Source: Candidatus Dojkabacteria bacterium (lineage in GTDB: Bacteria; Patescibacteriota; Dojkabacteria; B142; WJKM01). Taken from it: 5,768 nucleotides of DNA. This document shows, one piece after another, positions 1-5,362 of the stretch (within the stretch, counting starts at the first letter, position 1; each line of letters starts with the position of its first letter). The stretch lies in the NCBI GenBank assembly GCA_020429465.1, contig JAGQLH010000082.1, forward strand, positions 1-5,768, read 5' to 3'. Made by a program: the position numbers and the translations under genes. Below the pieces are notes generated by a model. It saw nothing but the letters and a program-made list of their open reading frames with translations, was not told the origin of the DNA and made no database searches.

Positions 1-575
1 TGAAAAAGAATACTCGTTATAATATTGGTTACGCTGAACGTAAGGGAGAAGAAGTAAAAACATATAGTTTAGAGGATGAGAATATTGATGAGAAGCTTTC
101 TGAATTCTATGATTTACTCGAGGAAATGCAAGAGCGTTCGTCAGGTTATCCAATTCGTTCTAAAAAATACTTTAAAAAGTTATTCAAAGAATTTAAGGGA
201 ACTGATAGCATTGTACTCTTTGAGGTTTCGTATAAAGGAGATGTGATAGCTATGAATATTAGTGAATTTACTGATGTTTGGGCATCAAGTTTTTATGCAG
301 GGTCAAATCGTTTACACAGAAAAGTGAAGGCACCGTACCAACTCAGGTGGCAATCTATCAAAGAAGCAAAAGAGCGTGGATGTAAGGTTTATGATTTTTG
401 GGGAATAATTCCAGACTCTAAACATCATAAAGGTTATAGTGATCATAAACTCAGTTTCGGCGGAGATCGTGTAGATTACGTTGGTATAATCCGCTATTCT
501 ATAGTGTGGAAGGCATATCTTTACGAAATGGCCATTAAATTTCATCAACTTACGACCCGCCTAGTGTGGCGCTAA
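1..575 (+). CDS. FemAB/FemX-type peptidoglycan aminoacyltransferase (5' end outside the window)
   Basis: The frame is open from the first base: bases 1-2 are the end of a codon (probably ATG) and full codons start at base 3, giving 190 visible residues. The visible part begins with KKNTRYNIGYAERKG, which aligns with MRKNTRYYIRKAEKEG in the next gene, residues 156-171, so about 155 N-terminal residues lie outside the window. Family hallmarks follow: FYAGSN, then APYQLRWQSIKEAKERG, then YDFWGI (about 390-407), then KLSFGGD near 447. Known family role: FemAB/FemX/MurM proteins carry two GNAT-like domains and use aminoacyl-tRNA to add bridge residues to lipid II stem peptides at the inner membrane face. 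What is seen is the C-terminal GNAT-like domain. The amino acid transferred cannot be read from sequence. The internal ATG at 126 is not the start, because homology extends upstream of it. The gene ends in TAA, nine bases before the next start, so the two are probably cotranscribed. Confidence 0.88.
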   Translation, partial: KKNTRYNIGYAERKGEEVKTYSLEDENIDEKLSEFYDLLEEMQERSSGYPIRSKKYFKKLFKEFKGTDSIVLFEVSYKGDVIAMNISEFTDVWASSFYAGSNRLHRKVKAPYQLRWQSIKEAKERGCKVYDFWGIIPDSKHHKGYSDHKLSFGGDRVDYVGIIRYSIVWKAYLYEMAIKFHQLTTRLVWR

Positions 576-584
576 AAAACATTT

Positions 585-1616
585 ATGACATTAACATTTA
601 CAGAAGTCAAAGATAAAAAAGAGTGGGACTCATTTGTACAATCTCAAGAACGATATTCTTTTGTTCAAAGCTACAAATATCTATCGGTACTCGAGGAGTT
701 AACAGAAGAAATAATCCCTATGGGTGTATATAGTGGTGATGCTCTCGTAGCATTATTACCGATGGGGGTTATCAAAGCGAGGAGAGGAAATTATTTAAGG
801 CTTCGACATGGACCAATCTGGGGCGAAGATTTTAGGAATACAGATACTCTCGTTGGGGAGGTTATTGATTATCTTCGGACATTTGCGAATCAAAATGCTC
901 TATCGTTTGTTCGGATCCAGCCAATGCAGATCGAAACAGGGAATTTAGAGCAAAATGGTTTTCGATCTGCACCAACTCATAATCTTGATGCGCAGCATAC
1001 GCTTCAACTTGAACTTGGAGATAGAGCTGAAGATGAGGTTTTTTTTGCGATGAGGAAGAATACTCGATACTATATCCGAAAGGCAGAGAAAGAAGGTATC
1101 GAAGTAATTGAGGATATCACTGACTTTGAATCATTTTTTCAGATACTTCGTAAAACAGCGCAAAGGCAAAATTACACCACATGGCCTCGGTCATATTTCG
1201 AACGAGTGTTTAATGAATTTTCTGTTGATGGACTTCATCTTTACTTTGCTACGTATAAAAACAAGAAGGTTGCAATTGGACTCTTTCTAGATTATGGGAA
1301 GTACCGGTTTTATCTTGAGGGAGGTATGCTTACAAATTTCTCAAAAAAGTATCCATCATACGCAATTCAAGGTCGCTCAATTAGAGATGCTATAAAAGGT
1401 AATACTGAAGTATACGATTTCTGGGGAGGTGTTTCCCCGAAGGGGTCAGATGGGAAGGTGGTACAATCTTATCCTTGGGCAGGTATCGATTTGTTCAAAA
1501 GAGGGTTTGGAGGAGAAGAGAAATCAATAATGCATCCACACGATTTACCTTTGTCATGGAAATACTCGGTTACATGGGCAATTGAGTATATAGAAAAAAT
1601 GAAACGCGGGTACTAA
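585..1616 (+). CDS. FemAB/FemX-type peptidoglycan aminoacyltransferase, complete
   Basis: This is a complete 343-residue protein, close to the length of the compact FemX type and without the long coiled-coil arm of staphylococcal FemA. Visible landmarks are an N-terminal stretch with W14 and FVQSYKYLSVLE (26-37), RHGPIW (74-79), MRKNTRYYIRKAEKEGI (156-172), YLEGGM (243-248), YDFWGG (277-282) and LFKRGFGG (303-310). The family's established role is to transfer amino acids from aminoacyl-tRNA onto lipid II peptides for interpeptide bridges; this specific substrate is inferred only by family. It lies nine bases after a paralogue with the same core motifs, so the pair probably arose by duplication and could add successive residues of a bridge, as FemA and FemB do. 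ATG at 585 is the first start after the upstream stop and keeps the full N-terminal domain. No Shine-Dalgarno sequence precedes it. Related GNAT-like proteins (DUF482-like, FemAB-like exosortase-associated) are a less likely alternative. Confidence 0.9.
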   Translation: MTLTFTEVKDKKEWDSFVQSQERYSFVQSYKYLSVLEELTEEIIPMGVYSGDALVALLPMGVIKARRGNYLRLRHGPIWGEDFRNTDTLVGEVIDYLRTFANQNALSFVRIQPMQIETGNLEQNGFRSAPTHNLDAQHTLQLELGDRAEDEVFFAMRKNTRYYIRKAEKEGIEVIEDITDFESFFQILRKTAQRQNYTTWPRSYFERVFNEFSVDGLHLYFATYKNKKVAIGLFLDYGKYRFYLEGGMLTNFSKKYPSYAIQGRSIRDAIKGNTEVYDFWGGVSPKGSDGKVVQSYPWAGIDLFKRGFGGEEKSIMHPHDLPLSWKYSVTWAIEYIEKMKRGY

Positions 1617-1675
1617 TTTTTATCTTCGTGATTTATCTCACAAAACTGTAATCCTCTCGGTCTTCATTCGATGTA

Positions 1676-1706
1676 TTGTAGTATGGTTCTTCTGAAATCA
1701 TATACT
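1676..1706 (+). promoter_or_regulatory. Candidate promoter of the secreted-protein gene
   Basis: TTGTAG (1676-1681) and TATACT (1701-1706) could serve as -35 and -10 boxes, 19 bases apart, which is longer than ideal. Transcription would start near 1713, leaving a leader of about 17 bases before the ATG at 1730. The same TATACT hexamer is the -10 candidate before the DUF4870 gene. The rest of the 113-base gap after the FemAB genes shows no convincing terminator, so read-through from upstream is also possible. Confidence 0.35.
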
Positions 1707-1709
1707 ACA
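1677..1709. repeat. Inverted repeat spanning the candidate promoter
   Basis: TGTAGTAT (1677-1684) and ATACTACA (1702-1709) are perfect 8-base inverted arms separated by 17 bases. One arm overlaps the candidate -35 box and the other overlaps the candidate -10 box. This could be a split operator for a dimeric regulator or a chance A+T-rich repeat. If the mapped start near 1713 is right, it is not transcribed from this promoter, so a DNA-level role is more likely than an RNA hairpin. Confidence 0.35.
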
Positions 1710-1729
1710 TAAGTTTTCATATATGTACA

Positions 1730-3328
1730 ATGCAAGCATTGCGTACAGAAATGTCACTACGTAGAAACGTAGTGATGGCGATTACTTCAATTATTATCGC
1801 ATTCGTGACATTATTTTTAATTAACTATGCAGATGCGCAGGTTCGTCCTCCAGGTGGATCGGGTGGTTCTACTCGGGGTACTTCTACCGATGGAGGTTCT
1901 TCGGGATCAACACGAGGTGGTAGTTCTACCGGAGGTGTTACCACAGGTGGCGGAACACGCGGGAGTGGTTCAACAGGTTCTGGTAGTGGAAACGGAGGAA
2001 CGGGAACTCGTCCAGAGTCTGAATGGAAAAATCCAACAGGGATAAATCTTGGTTCGGTGCCGGTACCTTCAGCTGCTGCAATTTCAGCAGGAATTCCAAA
2101 ATGTCCAGAAAGTATCCATGATTCACGTACTTGGCATGGTCTTTATGAACCAGAATATGGACCAGTCATCAATCAACAAACTGGAGAACGAGCTGGCTGT
2201 CATTACACACATGAGCATCATCACAATCCACACGATCTGGATAGTGTGCTAGGAACTGATGCGTATTATTGGTTTGGAGGACAAAATATTGATGGCACAA
2301 ATCCGGGGTATGCAGAAATTAGTTACCCATGGCAAACATTTAAAGGAGCATCGTATTACCATGAAGATCCTTCATCGAAACCATTCGATGATTTCGAGAA
2401 TCAGTTTAAGCATGTTGGTAATAAAGTCCTTGTAAAAGATGATGCTAATTGTCAGACAGTTGGGGCAGTGGATTACTGTGTAGATAAATGGAGACTAAAT
2501 TATCACGCTATGTTTAGCGAACATGGGGCTGCAACTACAATCCATTCAATGTTTTTAGAAGCTAAGCTAACCGAAGAAGATGGAGGAGGAGTATTCAAAT
2601 CAGGAGGATGGATAGATTTTGGTCCATTAGAAACTCCTCTACATGTTTATAGATTTGATTTACCTAATGATCATCCATATTACGATCTTATTCCTGTAGA
2701 AGCAGAGCAACCACCGTATAGAGGGCATTGTGTTCTAGATAATACTCTCCCAGGGTTAGCAGGAGCAGAAGATTCAGGATGTAATGAATCATGGAATTCG
2801 GAAGGTGTTGGTGAAGCTGTTGTGCCAAAAACATCTCCTTATCGAATTGGAAGAGGATTTGCAGTACACGTAGAAGATGGTTATGAACTTTTGGATCCTA
2901 CAAAATCAATGGCAGAGAATATGATGGATCCATGGCATTATTGTATAGACAATCCTAAATTTAGTAATGGAACAGATATCTATGACTGTGAATTTAATGC
3001 AAGTCATGCGCTTCCATTTAGACTTTGGATTGAGATTCCACGAGAACTCGATGGTTCACCCTATGACACTAATCCAACACGAAGTGTTGTCACTGTTCAT
3101 GGATTTACTAATCGTTATGGAGATCTTGTGATTGATGGAAGTTGTGGTGAATGGAACAGTAATCCTGCGTTATTAAATGTTGGGTTAGATTGTGTTCCTC
3201 TTGTTCTTGAGAATATCCCAACAGATAGAGATATTAGTTGGCTTGGAGGAGCAGGAAATGGTGATGAAGATAAGTATGAATTTGATATTGCGCCAATTGG
3301 AGAATATTGGATTGGTGCTAAGAACTAG
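1730..3328 (+). CDS. Secreted Gly/Ser-linker, His- and Cys-rich protein of unknown function
   Basis: I do not recognise a named family for this 532-residue protein. The N-terminus is basic (R5, R11, R12), followed by a hydrophobic segment at about 14-33 and an ADA|Q junction after residue 36, a classic Sec signal peptide with AxA cleavage. Residues 38-95 form a low-complexity Gly/Ser/Thr linker containing repeated STRG/GTRG units. The globular part (about 105-532) is rich in aromatic residues, Asp and Gly, and holds ten cysteines (125, 157, 241, 250, 334, 351, 405, 420, 472, 488), consistent with up to five disulfides outside the cell. A His cluster, CHYTHEHHHNPH (157-168), could bind a metal. 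The start at 1730 gives the longest frame; ATG at 1751 (residue 8) also keeps the basic region, whereas ATG at 1775 (residue 16) would remove it. No Shine-Dalgarno sequence precedes any of these. A surface adhesin, a metal-binding protein or an extracellular enzyme are all possible. Export is well supported; function is unknown. Confidence 0.85.
   Translation: MQALRTEMSLRRNVVMAITSIIIAFVTLFLINYADAQVRPPGGSGGSTRGTSTDGGSSGSTRGGSSTGGVTTGGGTRGSGSTGSGSGNGGTGTRPESEWKNPTGINLGSVPVPSAAAISAGIPKCPESIHDSRTWHGLYEPEYGPVINQQTGERAGCHYTHEHHHNPHDLDSVLGTDAYYWFGGQNIDGTNPGYAEISYPWQTFKGASYYHEDPSSKPFDDFENQFKHVGNKVLVKDDANCQTVGAVDYCVDKWRLNYHAMFSEHGAATTIHSMFLEAKLTEEDGGGVFKSGGWIDFGPLETPLHVYRFDLPNDHPYYDLIPVEAEQPPYRGHCVLDNTLPGLAGAEDSGCNESWNSEGVGEAVVPKTSPYRIGRGFAVHVEDGYELLDPTKSMAENMMDPWHYCIDNPKFSNGTDIYDCEFNASHALPFRLWIEIPRELDGSPYDTNPTRSVVTVHGFTNRYGDLVIDGSCGEWNSNPALLNVGLDCVPLVLENIPTDRDISWLGGAGNGDEDKYEFDIAPIGEYWIGAKN
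1754..1775 (+). promoter_or_regulatory. Strong hairpin in the start region of the secreted-protein gene
   Basis: TCACTACGT (1754-1762) and ACGTAGTGA (1767-1775) pair perfectly over nine bases around an AGAA tetraloop, and two G-T wobbles could extend the base outward. The stem covers codons 9-16 and sits exactly between the alternative start codons at 1751 and 1775. In the mRNA it could limit ribosome access or choose between starts. As DNA it is a palindrome of the size bound by dimeric regulators. It has no U-tract, so it is not an intrinsic terminator. Confidence 0.4.
1850..2008 (+). repeat. Low-complexity Gly/Ser/Thr/Arg linker coding repeat
   Basis: This stretch encodes residues 41-93 of the secreted protein, almost entirely Gly, Ser, Thr and Arg with imperfect GGSTRG, GSTRGG and GGTRGS units. 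Synonymous codons vary between the units, so it is a protein-level repeat rather than a recent DNA expansion. It probably forms a flexible spacer between the membrane side and the folded domain. It is locally more GC-rich than the surrounding sequence because of Gly codons. Confidence 0.7.
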
Positions 3329-3362
3329 TATTTAAAAATTAAATTGCTCGTATAGTTAGTAT

Positions 3363-3393
3363 AAGACACCTCGGCTGTAAGTCGAGGTGTCTT
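3363..3393 (+). terminator. Long hairpin after the secreted-protein gene, possible terminator or operator
   Basis: AAGACACCTCG (3363-3373) and CGAGGTGTCTT (3383-3393) pair perfectly over eleven bases, and G-T, C-G and T-A pairs can extend the stem to leave a three-base loop. It lies 34 bases after the TAG stop, the usual place for a terminator. However, it is followed by GGTATATAAT rather than a run of T, so intrinsic termination would be weak. Its 3' arm ends just before the candidate murG -10 box, so it may instead act as an operator or as a boundary between the two transcripts. Confidence 0.45.
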
Positions 3394-3403
3394 GGTATAT
3401 AAT
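3393..3403 (+). promoter_or_regulatory. Candidate murG promoter, perfect -10 box
   Basis: TATAAT at 3398-3403 is a perfect -10 hexamer, preceded by TTGGTA, which resembles the TTGGTA context of the two rRNA promoters downstream. The matching -35 region (about 3374-3380) is occupied by the loop of the hairpin and has no good TTGACA match, so this would rely on the -10 context. Transcription would start near 3410, about 27 bases before the murG ATG. Confidence 0.5.
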
Positions 3404-3436
3404 GATGGGGAAGTCAATTAATTTAGTATATTTCAA

Positions 3437-4576
3437 ATGAAACGAGAGATACCAAAAGTTGTATTTACAGGTGGAGGATCAGGGGGGCATTTATCAATTA
3501 TGAAGGCACTACTAGACTATCTTTCAGATGAGTACGGTAAAGATGAAGTAAAGGAAAAAATCCACGTAGTTGGTGGAAGGGTGGGAATGATAGGTGATAG
3601 TGGTAAGTCAATTGACGAACGTATTATTCCTTCATTCGGTGTTCCCTATACGCTTATTAGGGGAGGGAAATTCCATCGTGCTTTACGTTTTACAACAATA
3701 AAGCTTTTCTTTGGAGTGATTCCAGGGTTTATAGACTCATTTGCTGTTCTTAAAAAACATTCACCAGATATTGTCTTTGCAACGGGGGGATATGTAACAT
3801 TGCCTATGATTATCATCGCGAAACTTTTAGGGATACGCGTGGTTATTCACGAACAGACCCATACTGCTGGACTTACGAATAAAATTGGGGCGAGATTTGC
3901 AGATAAGGTTCTTACGACATTTCCGGAATCAAAGAGGTATTTTCCAGAAAAAAAAGTTAAACTTACAGGTAATATTATTAGGGCTGAGGTATTTGCGAAA
4001 AAAACTAAAAATCAAGAGTTAACTTCATTTGTTAAGTTTGCAAAAAATCAGAATAAATCGATTATGTATGTGACTGGTGGAAGTCTCGGTGCTCATAAAA
4101 TTAATGAATTTATTCTTAGAAATATTGATGCTATTGTGGAAAACTTCCGCGTGATTTGGCAAATAGGGGGGAATAAATATCATAATGATTATCAAAAAAT
4201 TCTAGACCTAATTAAAACAAATAATCTCCATAAGAATATTTTTGTAGCAGAGTATTTTACTGAAGAACTTGGGTATATTCTTGATAGTTCCAATGTAGTG
4301 GTTTGCAGACCTGGAATAAATACATTGTATGAATTGGCTGCCCTTAATAAATCAGCCGTAATGATTCCTCTTTGGGTAACTTCGGCGTCGGATCAAGAAA
4401 CAAATGCGTTATGGTTTAAATCTAACTTTAATGGAGAGATATTAAAAGAAGGTGAATTTTCATATAAAGAGTTTCAGAGTGCTGTAGAAAAAGTTATGAA
4501 AAAGCAGGTTGCTAATCCTGCTACCTTTAAAGTGGGGAGTAGTTTAGAGGTTTGGGAAGAGATTGTGTCAATCTAA
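3437..4576 (+). CDS. murG: UDP-GlcNAc--lipid I N-acetylglucosaminyltransferase (MurG)
   Basis: MurG transfers GlcNAc from UDP-GlcNAc to lipid I, forming lipid II on the cytoplasmic face of the membrane, the last intracellular step of peptidoglycan precursor synthesis. This 379-residue protein has the two-domain GT-B layout. The first glycine loop TGGGSGGH is at 11-18, ATGGYVTLP at 115-123, VVIHEQTHTAGLTNKIGARFADKV at 135-158 (compare the family HEQN..GLTN), LTGNIIR at 176-182, the second glycine loop TGGSLGAHKIN at 213-223, and CRPGINTLYELAAL at 290-302. DQETNA is at 319-324. Residues matching the known UDP-GlcNAc contacts are present: R182, S216, E299, Q320 and N323. Two unusual substitutions are HEQT (T141) for HEQN and GGSLGA (L217) for GGSQGA. 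murG usually sits in the dcw cluster, but here it lies beside an unknown secreted protein and an rRNA operon. ATG 3437 fits the family N-terminus. A MurG paralogue with altered acceptor use is possible. Confidence 0.88.
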   Translation: MKREIPKVVFTGGGSGGHLSIMKALLDYLSDEYGKDEVKEKIHVVGGRVGMIGDSGKSIDERIIPSFGVPYTLIRGGKFHRALRFTTIKLFFGVIPGFIDSFAVLKKHSPDIVFATGGYVTLPMIIIAKLLGIRVVIHEQTHTAGLTNKIGARFADKVLTTFPESKRYFPEKKVKLTGNIIRAEVFAKKTKNQELTSFVKFAKNQNKSIMYVTGGSLGAHKINEFILRNIDAIVENFRVIWQIGGNKYHNDYQKILDLIKTNNLHKNIFVAEYFTEELGYILDSSNVVVCRPGINTLYELAALNKSAVMIPLWVTSASDQETNALWFKSNFNGEILKEGEFSYKEFQSAVEKVMKKQVANPATFKVGSSLEVWEEIVSI

Positions 4577-4591
4577 AGAGTATTGTATACT
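4563..4591 (+). promoter_or_regulatory. Candidate promoter of the DUF4870-like gene
   Basis: TTGTGT (4563-4568) and TATACT (4586-4591) are separated by an ideal 17 bases. The -35 box lies within the last codons of murG. Transcription would begin near 4598, giving a leader of about 29 bases before the ATG at 4627. The -10 box overlaps a small 6-base inverted repeat, GAGTAT/ATACTC (4578-4592, TGT loop). Cotranscription with murG across the 50-base gap is also possible. Confidence 0.45.
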
Positions 4592-4626
4592 CAAGTATTA
4601 TATTACCTCTTAGTATTCTCTTAACT

Positions 4627-4983
4627 ATGGCAGAAGAGAAAAAAGCTGCATCTCCTGATAGTATTTCAAGCAAAAGTGGAAGTAACTCATCAGATCAGAC
4701 CTTATATATTGTACTTGCTTGGTTATTTGCACCAGTTGCAGGAGCATTTTTCATGAAGGATCAAAATGATATGATTCAATTTCATGCAAAGCAGTCAGTA
4801 TCATGGGGTATCGTTTCACTTATTGGTCACTTTGTTTGCTTCTTACTTTCGTTCGTAGTGATTGGAGCATGTGTTTGGCCAGTATGGAGTCTCCTCGATA
4901 CAGTTGTAAGAATTGTTGGTATTGTTAAGGGACTTAATGGTGAAAAATGGGAAGTTCCTGTAGTAGGAGGACTCATTAAATAA
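4627..4983 (+). CDS. Small DUF4870/Tic20-like membrane protein
   Basis: This 118-residue protein has a hydrophilic, Ser/Lys-rich N-terminus (1-23) and then three hydrophobic segments at about 25-43, 56-82 and 85-102. Between the first two is QFHAKQS (51-57), the hallmark of DUF4870/Tic20-like proteins. The tail reads GIVKGLNGEKWEVPVVGGLI, also family-typical. The biochemical role of bacterial members is not established, so only a location in the cytoplasmic membrane can be inferred. I chose ATG 4627 because it is the only ATG before the conserved region; the frame stays open upstream to a TTG at 4552 inside murG, but that would add an unexpected hydrophobic leader. No Shine-Dalgarno sequence precedes it. 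It follows murG by 50 bases and is followed by a strong terminator, so it is the last gene of its transcript. Nothing in the sequence ties it directly to peptidoglycan synthesis. Confidence 0.82.
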   Translation: MAEEKKAASPDSISSKSGSNSSDQTLYIVLAWLFAPVAGAFFMKDQNDMIQFHAKQSVSWGIVSLIGHFVCFLLSFVVIGACVWPVWSLLDTVVRIVGIVKGLNGEKWEVPVVGGLIK

Positions 4984-5004
4984 AGGATAGTTTGACATTA
5001 ATAT

Positions 5005-5047
5005 AGTCTCCCTTCCTTATTAAGGAGGGGAGACTTATTTTTTCTTT
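5005..5047 (+). terminator. Strong intrinsic terminator between the DUF4870 gene and the rRNA operon
   Basis: AGTCTCCCTTCCTT (5005-5018) pairs with AAGGAGGGGAGACT (5022-5035) over fourteen bases with one T-G wobble and a three-base ATT loop. It is followed by TATTTTTTCTTT, a clear U-tract. It starts 22 bases after the stop codon at 4983 and ends just before the first rRNA promoter, insulating rRNA synthesis from upstream transcription. Confidence 0.93.
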
Positions 5048-5056
5048 AAATAGGGG

Positions 5057-5086
5057 TTGAATAAAGGAAGAGCTTTTTGGTAAAAT
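5057..5086 (+). promoter_or_regulatory. rRNA operon promoter P1 (extended -10)
   Basis: TTGAAT (5057-5062) is the -35 box and TAAAAT (5081-5086) the -10 box, 18 bases apart, with TGG immediately before the -10 forming an extended -10 element. Transcription should start near 5092-5094. It lies ten bases downstream of the terminator tail, about 400 bases before the 16S rRNA. Confidence 0.72.
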
Positions 5087-5145
5087 ACACCCACGCCTCC
5101 TGAAAGAGTGCTTTTACAAGTTACTAACTACAGTAGGAAATTCCC

Positions 5146-5175
5146 TTTACTAAGTATATGCATTTTTGGTAGAAT
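5146..5175 (+). promoter_or_regulatory. rRNA operon promoter P2 (extended -10)
   Basis: TTTACT (5146-5151) and TAGAAT (5170-5175) are 18 bases apart and TGG again precedes the -10 box. The block TTTTTGGTAGAAT is nearly identical to TTTTTGGTAAAAT in P1, 89 bases upstream. Transcription should start near 5182. Tandem promoters are common for bacterial rRNA operons. A short inverted element, GGAAATTCC (5136-5144), lies just before the -35 box and may be chance. Confidence 0.65.
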
Positions 5176-5188
5176 CATACGCTTTGCA

Positions 5189-5256
5189 ATGTTTGTTTGT
5201 GAAAGCTTGTGGTTGTTCTTTGATTTCAACGATCTTAGGCGATCACAAATAAACAT
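5189..5256 (+). promoter_or_regulatory. Leader stem-loop preceding boxA (boxB-like)
   Basis: ATGTTTGTTTGTGA (5189-5202) pairs with TCACAAATAAACAT (5243-5256) over fourteen bases with one G-T wobble. The 40-base loop contains the first boxA copy, which can itself be folded by GTTG/CAAC pairing. The second boxA begins at the base of the stem. This order matches boxB-boxA antitermination leaders, in which a hairpin precedes boxA. The role is inferred from position. Confidence 0.5.
5214..5223 (+). promoter_or_regulatory. boxA antitermination element, copy 1
   Basis: TGTTCTTTGA matches the bacterial boxA consensus TGYTCTTTRA, which in RNA binds NusB/S10 (NusE) to protect rRNA transcription from premature termination. 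It lies in the loop of the leader stem and is identical over ten bases to the copy 42 bases downstream. Confidence 0.55.
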
Positions 5257-5268
5257 GTTCTTTGAAAA
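5256..5268 (+). promoter_or_regulatory. boxA antitermination element, copy 2
   Basis: TGTTCTTTGAAAA is an excellent boxA match, and the following ACTGAAAGAG resembles the context of boxA in many rRNA leaders. It sits immediately after the leader stem and about 225 bases before the 16S rRNA, making it the more canonical of the two copies. Confidence 0.75.
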
Positions 5269-5328
5269 CTGAAAGAGTGATAGGTTCATTCATACTTCTA
5301 GTATTGAGTGTACCGGATATTTCTTTTT

Positions 5329-5362
5329 TCACTACATCGGTCTCTGAGAGATGGTGTAGTGA
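5329..5362 (+). other. Leader hairpin, mid region
   Basis: TCACTACA (5329-5336) pairs with TGTAGTGA (5355-5362), and an inner TCTC/GAGA helix (5341-5344 with 5348-5351) closes a TGA loop. It is the most stable-looking hairpin between boxA and 16S and has no U-tract downstream, so it is probably a structural or processing element of the precursor. Confidence 0.5.

Noticed and set aside
312..548. Open frame on the minus strand inside the first FemAB gene.
   Set aside because: It lies opposite a well-supported FemAB domain, and its product has no recognisable features. It is a shadow.
1850..2008. CRISPR-like or tandem DNA repeat in the G-rich stretch.
   Set aside because: The units are irregular in length and wording and are in frame as a Gly/Ser/Thr protein linker, without spacers.
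1827..2252. Alternative-frame open stretches over the Gly/Ser linker and His-cluster coding region (both strands).
   Set aside because: They arise from low-complexity, repeat-rich DNA of the real gene, and their products are biased runs of Val/Leu/Gln or His/Ile without domain features.
3346..3395. Possible tRNA-Tyr: the hairpin loop CTGTAAG has T33, a GTA anticodon and A37 in the right places, preceded by GCTCGTATAGTTAGTATAAG.
   Set aside because: The stem runs for eleven or more bases instead of five, no D-arm pairs properly, and there is no TTCGA T-arm, long variable arm or matching acceptor strand downstream. At most it is a degenerate remnant; a hairpin terminator or operator explains it better.
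4552..4626. A longer form of the DUF4870-like protein starting at TTG 4552 inside murG.
   Set aside because: It would use a rare start, overlap murG by 25 bases and add a hydrophobic leader not typical of the family. ATG 4627 starts at the usual charged N-terminus.
1..4983. Use of UGA as glycine, as in Gracilibacteria and Absconditabacteria.
   Set aside because: All five genes read through their conserved regions with no in-frame TGA and encode glycine with GGN. TGA is also not used as a stop here, so the test is limited, but nothing supports recoding.
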